Shown piece after piece: positions 7,987-16,257 of a DNA stretch of 38,523 nt. This stretch comes from a virus. The position numbers and the translations under genes are program-made. The stretch lies in the IMG/VR virus record IMGVR_UViG_3300011116_000680, positions 1 to 38,523 of that record; one strand, written 5' to 3'. How positions within the stretch are numbered: position 1 is the stretch's first letter; each line of letters opens with the position of its first letter. The notes beneath the pieces were generated by a model that worked only from the letters and a program-made list of their open reading frames with translations, did not search any database and had not been told where the DNA came from.

Positions 7987-9042
7987 CTAGGAGGAGTAGT
8001 CGAATTTCCCAAGGCCGAGCGGGTTGCCAACAACAAGTCCAGCAACAGCTTCGATTAAGCGAGCAGGGCCGCCACCGTAATCAGGCAGAGCTGTCACGTT
8101 GGCAACATTGCCACCGTAACGAACTTCAATCAAGTTCATGTCCAGCACAAGACCTTTATATGGGGTCGGTGTGTAGGTCGTCCCAGAGACAGTTCCGATG
8201 AACGTCGTTGGGTGCAAACGAACTGTTCCGAAGTCGCCCTGGAACACGTCAACACTTTGGATGAACGTGTCAGCAGCAGCGTCACGTTGGAAGGTCTGAA
8301 CCTTAGTTGCTCCAGCAGCCAACACGCCAGCTGTGCTGGTTGTGGTCAACGCTGTAGTTCCAAGCAGGCCAGTGAAAGCACGCTTGAGGTCAGTTCCGAC
8401 GATGGCGTCGAACGAGGTGTAGTGACCAGTCTGATCGAAGATCGACTTGAGCAATCCCTGCACGCCAGCATCAGTCAACCCGCTGGATGCACCAGTGAGG
8501 ATCGATGTTGTTGGAGTACGGAAGATCGAAGGAATATCGCCAGGAGTTGGGGTTCCTGTACCAGCATTGCTGATCCATGTCTGCGCCCCTGCTGTGCGAT
8601 ATGCAGTCGTCCCGTTGTCAATCTGGGAAACCTGATTGGAAGTGAATGTCACTTCCATGTCACGCTTGATCCCGGTGATCCCCTTCGACACGTTGTCTGC
8701 CAGTTCGTCGCGAACTCCAGCAACATCAGCGATGTCCTGAGTAAGCTTCGACACGCGGACAGCGCGACGGAAGATCTGAGCATAGTTAGCGAGTTCTGCG
8801 CGATACCCAACAACGTAGTTGGTCATTTCAGCAGTCGTCACGTCTGTGCCGTCAACAGTTCCACCCACGATTGGGGATGGGAGGCTGTCAGACTGCCAGC
8901 GGAAATACATATTGCCAGGCTTCGACCCTTTACGGGCCATCGACGTGAAAGGAGTGTCCTTCGCGTCAACCAATGCAATCATGTCCATCAAGTCTTCGCG
9001 CAAACCGCGACCATTAAGTTGGGGTTCTGTAAGTAGAGCCAT
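7987..9042 (-). CDS. Major capsid protein, SU10-like family (351 aa)
   Basis: The N-terminus GLREDLMDMIALVDAKDTPFTSMARKG, with PGNMYFRWQSD just after, is the hallmark opening of the SU10-type HK97-fold capsid family. MTNYVVGYRAELANYAQIFRR and VTFTSNQVSQ follow. The C-terminal half contains DVFQGDFGTVRLHPTTF and PYKGLVLDMNLIEVRYGG, which fit P-domain strands. Length is typical. It follows the scaffold gene, as expected. The start has no Shine-Dalgarno; ATTTAAT precedes the ATG even though this must be one of the most highly expressed genes. Confidence 0.93.
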   Translation of the reverse strand: MALLTEPQLNGRGLREDLMDMIALVDAKDTPFTSMARKGSKPGNMYFRWQSDSLPSPIVGGTVDGTDVTTAEMTNYVVGYRAELANYAQIFRRAVRVSKLTQDIADVAGVRDELADNVSKGITGIKRDMEVTFTSNQVSQIDNGTTAYRTAGAQTWISNAGTGTPTPGDIPSIFRTPTTSILTGASSGLTDAGVQGLLKSIFDQTGHYTSFDAIVGTDLKRAFTGLLGTTALTTTSTAGVLAAGATKVQTFQRDAAADTFIQSVDVFQGDFGTVRLHPTTFIGTVSGTTYTPTPYKGLVLDMNLIEVRYGGNVANVTALPDYGGGPARLIEAVAGLVVGNPLGLGKFDYSS

Positions 9043-9082
9043 ATTAAATAAGAATTAAGGTTTAACTAACGTGAAAATGGGT

Positions 9083-10090
9083 TTAAACAAATCCCATTGC
9101 TTTTACTAGGTCAGTCAATCCGTCTTTAGAATTATTTCTAGCAAACATTTGCTTGGCTTTAGAAATATCGTTTTGCATCGTTTTAGCTGGAGACGCAGTT
9201 ACAGATGGTTGAACAGGTGCGCGTCGAATAGGAGTTGCAACTGCTTTTTTCTTTGTTGATTTCATGTCGTTATAGGCTTTAACACCCATAACAATCAATC
9301 CTGCAACATGTTTCCAATCTGCTCTACGTTTCTTTAATTCTGGAAACTCACGTAAAACTTGTTGTGCCACCTGATACTCTTCAGTTTCAGGCTTGTTGTA
9401 CCAAGGAAAGTCTTTTACAACTTCAGCTTCAACACTGGCCTGCTGTTGCAGGTATTGGTTTCTTGCTGGAAGTTCAATTTCCTTTCGCTTGAATGCCAAC
9501 TTCTTCATTGCTCGAACTTCCTGAGAAGTAAGATCTTTTTCAGTGCCATCAGGCAATTCAATGATCCCGCCATCAGGGTTTTCCTCGCACCAAAGAATAA
9601 CATCAACTGCCTTTTGATATTCTTCCTGCACCTGTTCAGGCGTAGAAAGCTTTTCAATGGCATCAGAAATTTCAACATGCCTTTGTGGCGTTGAAGACTT
9701 TAATTGCTCCAATTCCTTTCTGGCTGCTGCAAGTTCTGCTTTATGTGAATCCAATTCAGCTTGGGCGGCCTTCTTTGCAGAAACTAACTTGTTAATGCGC
9801 TTCTGGACACCGCGACTCAATTGAGTTTCATCAGCCTCATCTTCTTCTTCGACGGGTTGATCGATTGATTCTTCAGAATGAACTTCCGAGGATTCCTCGG
9901 TAGTTTCTTCTTCATTCTTGGAAACAATCTGCTGCTCCTCTGTGGCTGGAGCCGCCTCCTTCTCGTCAAGGAAACCAGATTTAAGCAAATCACTTAAACT
10001 TTGCTCATCTAGCAAACCGAGTTTTTTTGCAACGGGTTTATTTTCTGCCTCCTGACCCGTAGAATCAGGCTGTGCTTGTTCTTCAATCAT
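9083..10090 (-). CDS. Capsid scaffolding protein (335 aa)
   Basis: The first 100 residues are highly acidic and disordered (TEEQQIVSKNEEETTEESSEV, PVEEEDEADET). A long coiled coil follows at about 100-150 (AELAAARKELEQLKS). A folded middle contains EYQKAVDVILWCEENPDGG and KDFPWYNKPETEEYQVAQQVL, and the C-terminus is basic (KSTKKKAVATPIRRAP), ending in a short helix. An acidic coiled-coil protein with a basic capsid-binding tail, placed directly before the capsid gene, matches podovirus scaffolds. No protease motif was seen. Confidence 0.85.
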   Translation of the reverse strand: MIEEQAQPDSTGQEAENKPVAKKLGLLDEQSLSDLLKSGFLDEKEAAPATEEQQIVSKNEEETTEESSEVHSEESIDQPVEEEDEADETQLSRGVQKRINKLVSAKKAAQAELDSHKAELAAARKELEQLKSSTPQRHVEISDAIEKLSTPEQVQEEYQKAVDVILWCEENPDGGIIELPDGTEKDLTSQEVRAMKKLAFKRKEIELPARNQYLQQQASVEAEVVKDFPWYNKPETEEYQVAQQVLREFPELKKRRADWKHVAGLIVMGVKAYNDMKSTKKKAVATPIRRAPVQPSVTASPAKTMQNDISKAKQMFARNNSKDGLTDLVKAMGFV

Positions 10091-10124
10091 GCAATAAGGT
10101 GCAAGTCCTTTAATTTATAAATCA

Positions 10125-10141
10125 TACCAGAAACGCTGGTA
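10125..10141 (-). other. Perfect 6-bp hairpin between small protein and scaffold genes
   Basis: TACCAG-AAACG-CTGGTA on the plus strand is a perfect inverted repeat in the 66-nt gap before the scaffold start. On the minus strand it is followed by TGATTTATAAATT rather than a T run. It may be a weak terminator or an RNA processing or stability element. Confidence 0.3.
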
Positions 10142-10156
10142 AGCCCGTTAATGGCG

Positions 10157-10408
10157 TTATGCCAAATCTTCATCAGGAGTCAATCCGTTTAATACACGTG
10201 CTTGCTTCCTATACTCAACTAAAGTGCTTAAAACTATATTTATACCATCAGCCGTTCCAGCTGCATGTATTCTATCCTCTCCTTTGCAATCCCTGCTTAT
10301 TGCAGCCATCCAATGATGTTGTTGCAACTCGTCTATAAGTTTTGCAATCTCAGTCCAGAGTAAATTTGTCCCAGCAAAACCAAATGCGTTCTTTTGATTT
10401 TCTGTCAT
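10157..10408 (-). CDS. Small conserved protein between portal and scaffold (83 aa)
   Basis: The protein MTENQKNAFGFAGTNLLWTEI is mostly helical with no membrane segment. It contains a basic, His-containing centre (HHWMAAISRDCKGEDRIHAAG) and a C-terminal helix (VLSTLVEYRKQARVLNG). Its start is 2 nt after the portal stop. The position between portal and scaffold is common for small phage proteins of unknown function; no family name can be given. Confidence 0.72.
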   Translation of the reverse strand: MTENQKNAFGFAGTNLLWTEIAKLIDELQQHHWMAAISRDCKGEDRIHAAGTADGINIVLSTLVEYRKQARVLNGLTPDEDLA

Positions 10409-10409
10409 T

Positions 10410-12521
10410 TTATTGTTGTTGTGACACAGGAGTTACACCAATACGTCCAATTTGAGCATTTTGTTGCTGCATTACAGACATCTGTAAACTCTTAATGTAA
10501 TTTTGGAATAATGCTTGGAAATTCTCATCTTGTTGCAACGCCGCTTGTGCTTTTGGATTAGATCCAATCACTTGCTGTGCATATTGCAGTTTAGTCTGAG
10601 CTGCAGGATCATTGGCCTGATACAGCGCTTCATTTCCTAACAACATATTTCCAATGTCACTTTGAACGTCTTTAAACATCTGAACGCTGGCCTGCTGCTG
10701 ATTAAGAATTAGCTCATTTGCCATTTCTGGAGCAATGGCTTGAATCATCATCTCAGTCAACCTTGTGCGATTAAGCACTCCACCAGTGTCAAGTTGTGCA
10801 ACTTTTGTTAAGAAATCTATTTTTTGTGCAATATATTCCTTATCCATATCCATAACGTCAAATCTGACGTTAAGATCAAATTCGTTGTGTATTTCAGACA
10901 AACTATGTGGCAATTGGCCTCCGGAAATACGCTGAATCTCTTCCGGAGTCATATATTGACAGCACAGAGAAAACATCTGTCTAAAAATGCTTCTCCATGA
11001 CAATAGCCAGCTATTAACCAGCAACTGTTGAAGCATTTGTGTCTTCACTGGAGGAACATTTGCGTTAATAGTTCCAAAATATGCAGCGTGATTTGCTTCA
11101 ACACGGTCAATCAGCCTAAAAGCCGTCATTGGTTCACGCGCTGGAGGGTCCATGAACGTGTAGTCAGATGGATTCACTACAGGAAGCTGAACACCTGGAC
11201 CAACCTTGTTAATTGCCCCAATTCTCTTGACTACTTTGATCGGAGGCAGCGTTGAAAACGCTGTATGATCGCGTATGGAATCGTGTTGAGCTTTAATTTC
11301 GTCTTGATCAGTGGAAGCAAGTTCAGGGATACCGCGAGTATCAACGACGGCACGACGGAGTTGTTCTCTCCTGAACTCCACAAAAGGATATTCACCGTGG
11401 GCGTAATCAAGTCTTTTATGGATAGCCCAAGAGGCAGCATCTTCTTTTCTGTTTGAGGCTGCTTGTGGACAAAAGACTGTGTACCAGATTGCTGGGGCGT
11501 TTCCATCAAGGGATTTCGTGTATGCGTAAACGACCTCCACCATGTTCATGTAGTTTACACCGTTGTAAACAAGCATGGTTGTTGTCGGAAGCAGGTTAAT
11601 ATTGTAAAAAGTGCTGCTTTTGCCAATTTGCTGAAGCGCCTTTTCTACCCAATCAGGATTCCAACCTTCAGTTGTTATCTTTTCACGCAATTCTACTTCA
11701 GACATCCATGTCCTTCTGTAAATTACGCGACTGCGTTGTAAATCCGCTGTTTCCGGTGGTACAATAATTTCATCCCAAGGCTTTAACGCCACAACTTCAG
11801 GAAGATTTTTGCTTACATACTCTTCACTGTACGTGGCCCTACCAGTATCAGCCATCTCTTTGACCATCCGTTTTGCTTCACGGAAGTCGAGATCTGGAAT
11901 GGCAGTCTGCAAAATAGCAGCGGCCTGATCTGGTGCGTCTACAATCAATTGCGGCAACTCAGCCAATACAGATCCCTCTGTTTGAGCTGCCATTTCAAAT
12001 AACTCTTGAGCGGTAATTTCTTGGGTTCGCTTTGAAATATGCTGCTGCCATCCGATAAAGAAGGCGCTCCATCCGTATTGCAAAGCATATTGAGCACCCA
12101 ATTCTGCTTCTTTGCGGAGTTCTTGGGGCATTTTTGCGTCCCTAACCCAATGGAGGAGGTTTGTTGCGACGCCCCCAAGTGTTGCGTCAGTAAGATCAAC
12201 TCCTGAAGCGCGGATAGTTGCACGCTGGAAAGCAGTGACGAGAAGTGCTGAAAGTTCATTGCAAGATGAATCAATTAAACGGTTGCGTACATCAGATGCA
12301 CCTTCAAATGGCCATGCCGGAGATCCTTCTGGACGGTTTTCACTGTGTTTTTTCCCGTCATCGGTCTGTCCAGCCCACCTAGAAAAGCGAATATTATCAA
12401 ACTTTGTCACAAGGTTTCCCTGTGACGAATTGATCATACTGCGGTTGTATTCGCCCAAAAGCTCTCCAATATGAGGATCACTGGAGGCTATAGCCAAGGG
12501 GTCTGTTGGAGTATTGGGCAT
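10410..12521 (-). CDS. Portal protein (703 aa)
   Basis: This is a large protein directly downstream of the terminase and upstream of scaffold and capsid, with the length of podovirus portals. Recognisable parts are the N-terminal ENRPEGSPAWPFEGASDVRNR, a wing-like region with ALKPWDEIIVPPETADLQRSR and VIYRRTWMSEVELREKI, the FVEFRREQLRRAVVDTRGIPE segment, and a stem-like region (LLVNSWLLSWRSIFRQMFSLC). The C-terminal 130 residues are Gln-rich (LILNQQQASVQMFK, ALQQDENFQALFQ), as in portal barrels. It forms the DNA entry ring and the tail-docking site. The identity comes from sequence character and order, not from a single diagnostic motif. Confidence 0.85.
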   Translation of the reverse strand: MPNTPTDPLAIASSDPHIGELLGEYNRSMINSSQGNLVTKFDNIRFSRWAGQTDDGKKHSENRPEGSPAWPFEGASDVRNRLIDSSCNELSALLVTAFQRATIRASGVDLTDATLGGVATNLLHWVRDAKMPQELRKEAELGAQYALQYGWSAFFIGWQQHISKRTQEITAQELFEMAAQTEGSVLAELPQLIVDAPDQAAAILQTAIPDLDFREAKRMVKEMADTGRATYSEEYVSKNLPEVVALKPWDEIIVPPETADLQRSRVIYRRTWMSEVELREKITTEGWNPDWVEKALQQIGKSSTFYNINLLPTTTMLVYNGVNYMNMVEVVYAYTKSLDGNAPAIWYTVFCPQAASNRKEDAASWAIHKRLDYAHGEYPFVEFRREQLRRAVVDTRGIPELASTDQDEIKAQHDSIRDHTAFSTLPPIKVVKRIGAINKVGPGVQLPVVNPSDYTFMDPPAREPMTAFRLIDRVEANHAAYFGTINANVPPVKTQMLQQLLVNSWLLSWRSIFRQMFSLCCQYMTPEEIQRISGGQLPHSLSEIHNEFDLNVRFDVMDMDKEYIAQKIDFLTKVAQLDTGGVLNRTRLTEMMIQAIAPEMANELILNQQQASVQMFKDVQSDIGNMLLGNEALYQANDPAAQTKLQYAQQVIGSNPKAQAALQQDENFQALFQNYIKSLQMSVMQQQNAQIGRIGVTPVSQQQ

Positions 12522-12555
12522 AATGCTAATTTAACTACTTGAATAAGGCGAATTG

Positions 12556-14283
12556 TCAATAGCTACCACACTTCTGTGCTTTATGCCACATCTTGTTCAT
12601 CTTATCTGAGTTGGTGTGCTTTGGTTGCATTACCACAAGATAACCAAGTGCGTCAATTGGATCTTTGCTAGCGCCTTTTTGGCCATCTTGCCCAGTCCAT
12701 TCACGTAAAGAGTAAATAAGGTTTTTGCAGTCTTCATGCACCATCAGTCTTGGGTGATTAACACCAACTTCTATCGGTTGTTCTCTGTCATAACATAATA
12801 AATCATTTATTAACAAAACACGTTCATCCACAGGAACCGCCGCAGCTGGGATGAAATACAGTGGATCGTCGGCCTCCATCAGAAGATCCAACAGAGTAAT
12901 TCCGCCATCTTTAGTAATTGAGTTTGTGCCTGCACTTCTCGGATCAATGTATCTGTCCATAATTTCTTCACGCTTGCCTTCATTGGTTTCAAGCGCCCAA
13001 ATCAATTCAGTGTACTCATTGACTCCACGGCCTGCACCTTGACGTTGAGCTGGTCCAGGTCGTCCATCTGGTTTCTCTGAAGGAAGCGACCATTCACCAT
13101 AGCTAAAATCAGGAAACTCACGGTAAACCCACAGACAACCATGTTCATCCACTCGTGCCCAAAGCATAAACCAGTTACGTGCACCTGCCGGATCACACAC
13201 CATATAATTTGTGCCATTAGGAACACGGTCATTCACGTTCTCTGTAAACACGTTGTTGTCATTAAACATTGGAAACTGGCTTCCCGCTGTCTGTTCCGCC
13301 CAACCATACGCACGAATTTTGATGTCATGTGTGCTTCGATTCTTCAGAGTCTGGCACATACGATCCCAGTTGTTGTAGGGATTCAGTTTTGAATGGAACC
13401 AGATGCAGCTGTGCTTGCCGCCTTGATCTTCAGCCGTGTATGGCATGTGGCCAGCTGGAACACCGGTGACGTTGGTGTTTGGAAGCAACTCAGACTTCTT
13501 CCAAGTCTTAATTCGGCTAGTTGTAATATATTCTTTTACAACTTGTGTGTATCCAAGGATCGGTGTGAATGTCACAATTAGCTTCCCGTTCCGAGTCACA
13601 AGACGATACCGAAGTGTCTCAAGCCAGTCAGCAGGCACTAATTCATCACACCACACAAAGTCAACTTCACCGCCTTCAACCACTTTTATGTCCTGGGCAT
13701 AGTTCAGGAACCAGATCTGGTTGTTCATGTACACAGCTGTATTGTCACTAAACCCATTCTTCTGTGTCCAACTGACCTGTGTGTGTTTGTTGCGTTTTGC
13801 TTCCTTCAGTTCTCTTGGCAAATATTTGTAAAACACGTTTTGCTGCATAGACACACTGGTCATGTGTGTTGTGTGCAAACACCAGATGTTGATTCCGCGC
13901 TTGCCTGTCTTCTCTTTCACCCAGTCTGGCATGTTCCCAGAGAGATCAGTGCCCACAAAAGCTTGTGCGATTCGTTTGGCTGCCCACTCGGTTTTCCCTG
14001 CGCGGTTCCCGCCAAGCACAAGAAGCTCGGGATTCTTTGAAAGCAGATTGTCTGCGTCAGGCCACGCTGTGAGTTCTGTGCCATAACGATATGGATCTTC
14101 TTTCTCAGCACGAACACGTTGTTCTCTGAGAAGAAACAGTTCCATCGTCTTTTCTGGCCCCACGTTGTGGATCATCTTGAGACGTTCATCCACAGATGGA
14201 TTGGGCATCAACGGATGATCTTCCAGAGGGTACTTTAAAATTTTCTCAATCAGCCTGTTTTTTTGTGTTTCGTCCATTGACAT
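12556..14283 (-). CDS. terL: Terminase large subunit (575 aa)
   Basis: This is the packaging motor and headful or site-specific nuclease. The ATPase domain has Walker A GGNRAGKTE at residues 91-99 and Walker B VDFVWCDE at 207-214, followed by the coupling segment (RNGKLIVTFTPILGY, about 231-245). The RNase H-like nuclease domain begins at YMVCDPAGARNWF (Asp 364), with MDRYIDPRSAG and KDPIDALGYLVV supplying the further acidic residues. The domains are complete. Two ATGs (14283 and 14277) are possible; the first is used here. No obvious small subunit lies directly upstream; the HTH protein at 18534 is a candidate. Confidence 0.95.
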   Translation of the reverse strand: MSMDETQKNRLIEKILKYPLEDHPLMPNPSVDERLKMIHNVGPEKTMELFLLREQRVRAEKEDPYRYGTELTAWPDADNLLSKNPELLVLGGNRAGKTEWAAKRIAQAFVGTDLSGNMPDWVKEKTGKRGINIWCLHTTHMTSVSMQQNVFYKYLPRELKEAKRNKHTQVSWTQKNGFSDNTAVYMNNQIWFLNYAQDIKVVEGGEVDFVWCDELVPADWLETLRYRLVTRNGKLIVTFTPILGYTQVVKEYITTSRIKTWKKSELLPNTNVTGVPAGHMPYTAEDQGGKHSCIWFHSKLNPYNNWDRMCQTLKNRSTHDIKIRAYGWAEQTAGSQFPMFNDNNVFTENVNDRVPNGTNYMVCDPAGARNWFMLWARVDEHGCLWVYREFPDFSYGEWSLPSEKPDGRPGPAQRQGAGRGVNEYTELIWALETNEGKREEIMDRYIDPRSAGTNSITKDGGITLLDLLMEADDPLYFIPAAAVPVDERVLLINDLLCYDREQPIEVGVNHPRLMVHEDCKNLIYSLREWTGQDGQKGASKDPIDALGYLVVMQPKHTNSDKMNKMWHKAQKCGSY

Positions 14284-14531
14284 GATTTCTGTTTTATGGT
14301 TTTATGATGACGTAGCCAGCATAGGCTGCCGCGTACCTCCTGTGCAACCTGAGAACGGACACACGAGCGAAAAAAGAGTTCTGGGTGCAGCCCCTTGGCC
14401 CAGATTAAAAAGTTGGTGCGTCCTAGAGCATCAACGTACTCACAATCATGGCCGCGATAGAGCCAAGAGGTTTGTTGAACGGGTAGCTCTTTATCCTCTT
14501 TTGATTGTGTACGCGACGGCGATGGACTCAC
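14250..14531 (-). CDS. Possible small protein overlapping the terminase start (93 aa, GTG start)
   Basis: A frame opens at a GTG (14531) and ends 34 nt inside the terminase gene. It is Cys- and Trp-containing (SWLYRGHDCEYVDALGR, FFRSCVRSQ). No family is recognised and there is no Shine-Dalgarno or ATG. Overlaps of this size do occur elsewhere in this genome. It may be a real small gene upstream of terL, or an accidental frame in a structured leader. Confidence 0.3.
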   Translation of the reverse strand: MSPSPSRTQSKEDKELPVQQTSWLYRGHDCEYVDALGRTNFLIWAKGLHPELFFRSCVRSQVAQEVRGSLCWLRHHKTIKQKSCQWTKHKKTG

Positions 14532-14810
14532 GGATGGATCATTCGGTTTCTTTCTTCTAAGCTAGTATCTCCTGAGATAAGCAGTAATGCTGAGTCTTGG
14601 GGGTACTATGCTCAGGTCTCAAGATCTTCGTCTGGATTATTGGTTTCTTAATAACTCCTTCAGTGAGCAGGTTGTTAAACCTGCGAGAGTGAGCGTAAGC
14701 GAACGGGTGAGGCTTCGCCGAACAGAGTATAAATAAATATACTTAAACATGTTTAGCCAATATACATGCAACTAAACAAAGTATAAAAAGTATAGCAACA
14801 AACATATACT
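14532..14810. promoter_or_regulatory. Gene-free, structured region upstream of the terminase operon
   Basis: No convincing gene is seen here. It holds a perfect 7-bp inverted repeat with a 4-nt loop (14667-14684, GCAGGTT-GTTA-AACCTGC), nearby GC-rich self-complementary segments (GCGAA...TTCGC around 14699-14719), and an AT-rich stretch (14727-14810) with repeated AGTATA/TATACT hexamers in both orientations and the palindrome TAAACATGTTTA. TATACT motifs on the minus strand could be promoter -10 elements for the late operon. It lies between the last early gene and terL, the expected site of a late promoter and its control elements. Confidence 0.45.
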
Positions 14811-15281
14811 TTACTTTAAGTGTAATTGGCCGTCTTTAACTTTGATAACCTGAGAACGTCTCAGTGTTGCTCCCTTTAATCCGGCAAACACGCGGCCCTG
14901 TGTATCAGTTTCCACAAATCGTGCATTTGGCCAAATCTTAACGATCTTACACTCATATACACCACTACCGCCAGTCTGTATAACAGGACGACTTGTTTGT
15001 TTAAATGACGATTTAACTGTATTTAAATCAACTGGCACTTCATTTAAATCATTTGATGCGGCAAAATTTGCCTGAACATCAGATTTAACTTCAGGTATAT
15101 TGCTCTGTTCACCAGTGACCCCAACGCTTGAATCAAGTATATCGCTTCTAAACACAGCCTTGTGTCCCTTGAAGCATCCCCTGATCACGTAGTCCACACC
15201 ATCAACGTACTTGCTTAAATCATACGCTTCACCGTCACGTTGTTTAACAATTTTGTCAGATATAGTATATTTAACTTTCAT
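14811..15281 (-). CDS. Unknown protein (156 aa)
   Basis: The N-terminal 50 residues (YTISDKIVKQRDGEAYDLSKY, then GCFKGHKAVFRSDI) and C-terminal 45 (YECKIVKIWPNARFVETDT, then LRRSQVIKVKDG) look like small beta-rich domains, joined by a Ser/Asn/Val-rich linker. No family is recognised. It stands alone, with gene-poor DNA on both sides, downstream of the early-operon terminator. It must have its own promoter, so a regulatory or early-expressed host-interaction role is possible but unproven. Confidence 0.72.
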   Translation of the reverse strand: MKVKYTISDKIVKQRDGEAYDLSKYVDGVDYVIRGCFKGHKAVFRSDILDSSVGVTGEQSNIPEVKSDVQANFAASNDLNEVPVDLNTVKSSFKQTSRPVIQTGGSGVYECKIVKIWPNARFVETDTQGRVFAGLKGATLRRSQVIKVKDGQLHLK

Positions 15282-15704
15282 GCGGCGTAATATGCCTACT
15301 CCTCAAATCCACGTCAAGGAGTCAAACGAATCTCCAAACAGCCTATAACGGCACCCCAAATACACACGTATTCGAGCTACAAACGTCACTGCACCGTCCC
15401 CTTCCCAAGTTTCGCTACAGTATGCTTGCAGGAGCAATAACACTCGTGCCAGGCCCCGCTAAACGCAGTAGCCAACACATACACGCAACAGAGTAGCAAC
15501 ACAAGCAGCAAAGCGTGCGGAACATGACGTGGAACACACGCAAGACGCTGGAGCACGGCCAGTTGCGTAAAAAAAATTTAGGTGGGGGGATGAGTCAACG
15601 TCTTTTCCTTTCCAGAGATCCCAACCCCCTCCCCCCGTCTACTCTGTAATTCACGCTTTTTCTCTGTAATTCCAGCTGATTTACTCTGTAAAAACCCATT
15701 CCAT
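15282..15704. promoter_or_regulatory. Gene-poor region with iteron-like repeats and G/C tracts
   Basis: No gene over 40 codons was found on either strand in 15282-15704. The first 300 bases are A/C-rich on the plus strand. At 15576-15650 there are an A8 run, G6, and C5-T-C6 tracts that make a G-rich run on the minus strand. At 15642-15693 CTCTGTAA occurs three times. Together these resemble a control or origin region. A 36-codon minus frame (15415-15525) was not accepted. Confidence 0.4.
15642..15693. repeat. Three direct repeats of CTCTGTAA spaced 20 and 22 bp
   Basis: Copies start at 15642 (CTCTGTAATT), 15662 (CTCTGTAATT) and 15684 (CTCTGTAAAA). Spacing of about two helical turns puts all three on the same DNA face, as for a cooperative repressor or initiator. 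They lie just upstream of a possible plus-strand gene at 15705 and about 360-400 bp upstream of the minus-strand gene at 15281. Confidence 0.6.
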
Positions 15705-15866
15705 ATGATTACCATAGTATTCGGTTATACGCAAGTGCCTGTAAACGTGTATCTTACAAAAGACGCTTATCTTGCTACGTTGCGGGTGTCGTGTTATGCG
15801 GGCTATTGGGGCGTTGTCGGGGGTGCTGTTTGTTGGCGCTATACGGTTGCGCTCGGTTGTTTATAG
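15705..15866 (+). CDS. Possible small plus-strand protein (53 aa)
   Basis: An ATG 12 nt after the third CTCTGTAA repeat opens a frame beginning MITIVFGYTQVPVNVYL and ending in a hydrophobic, Gly/Trp/Cys-containing half (CYAGYWGVVGGAVCW). No Shine-Dalgarno is seen, in keeping with most genes here. It could be a small membrane-associated protein. The call rests on start position and residue character only, and other frames here are also open. Confidence 0.3.
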   Translation: MITIVFGYTQVPVNVYLTKDAYLATLRVSCYAGYWGVVGGAVCWRYTVALGCL

Positions 15867-16021
15867 GCGCTTTCTATCGCGACGCATTTCCTCCTCTATT
15901 CTCCACTTTCCTTCCCCGTCTCACACCCTCTGACATTCCGTGTCCTACCCTTGCTACGCTACGCTGCCTTGCTCCGTCTCGCTACGCTATTTCGTTGCGC
16001 CGCTTTCTTGTGGGCACAAAA

Positions 16022-16050
16022 AAGCCCGTAGGAGTTACCCTGCAGGCTTC
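16022..16050 (-). terminator. Rho-independent terminator of the early leftward operon (possibly bidirectional)
   Basis: On the minus strand GCCTGCAGG-GTAACT-CCTACGGGC forms a stem with one mismatch, followed directly by TTTTTT. It lies 24 nt beyond the stop of the last early gene (16074). On the plus strand the same stem is followed by TTCTTTGTTT, so it may also stop plus-strand transcripts from the 15.7-kb region. Confidence 0.75.
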
Positions 16051-16073
16051 TTTGTTTAATCTATGCTATTAGC

Positions 16074-16238
16074 CTAGTCAGTCTCTTCCATGTATTCAGC
16101 CAGCCCGAATAGCGCGAATAGCGAGCACGTTGCCGCCAGCACTAGCATCACGAGCGCCTCTGGGAGTGTGAGTATTTGCGCACGTATAAGTGCAACGTCA
16201 AATATAAACAATGTACAAAAGCCTAATGTATATTTCAT
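16074..16238 (-). CDS. Small two-helix membrane protein (54 aa)
   Basis: I chose the ATG at 16238 over an upstream in-frame TTG. The protein has two hydrophobic stretches, YTLGFCTLFIFDVALI and LVMLVLAATCSLFALFGLA, and an acidic C-terminus (EYMEETD). It is probably an inner-membrane protein. It is the last gene before the terminator, away from the lysis cassette. Superinfection exclusion or host membrane modification is possible, but nothing in the sequence proves it. Confidence 0.6.
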   Translation of the reverse strand: MKYTLGFCTLFIFDVALIRAQILTLPEALVMLVLAATCSLFALFGLAEYMEETD

Positions 16239-16257
16239 GGTGTCGTGTTTGGTTAAA

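Noticed and set aside
8212-9036. 274-codon plus-strand frame antisense to the major capsid gene
   Set aside because: It mirrors the capsid coding strand, has no recognisable motif, and its Cys/Ser-rich content is what the complementary codons give.
15415-15525. 36-codon minus-strand Cys/Leu-rich frame
   Set aside because: Too short, no ribosome site or family resemblance; it lies in A/C-biased non-coding DNA.
15791-16072. 93-codon plus-strand frame up to the terminator
   Set aside because: Leu/Arg/Cys/Pro-rich with no recognisable pattern; it overlaps the more protein-like 53-codon frame and the terminator itself.
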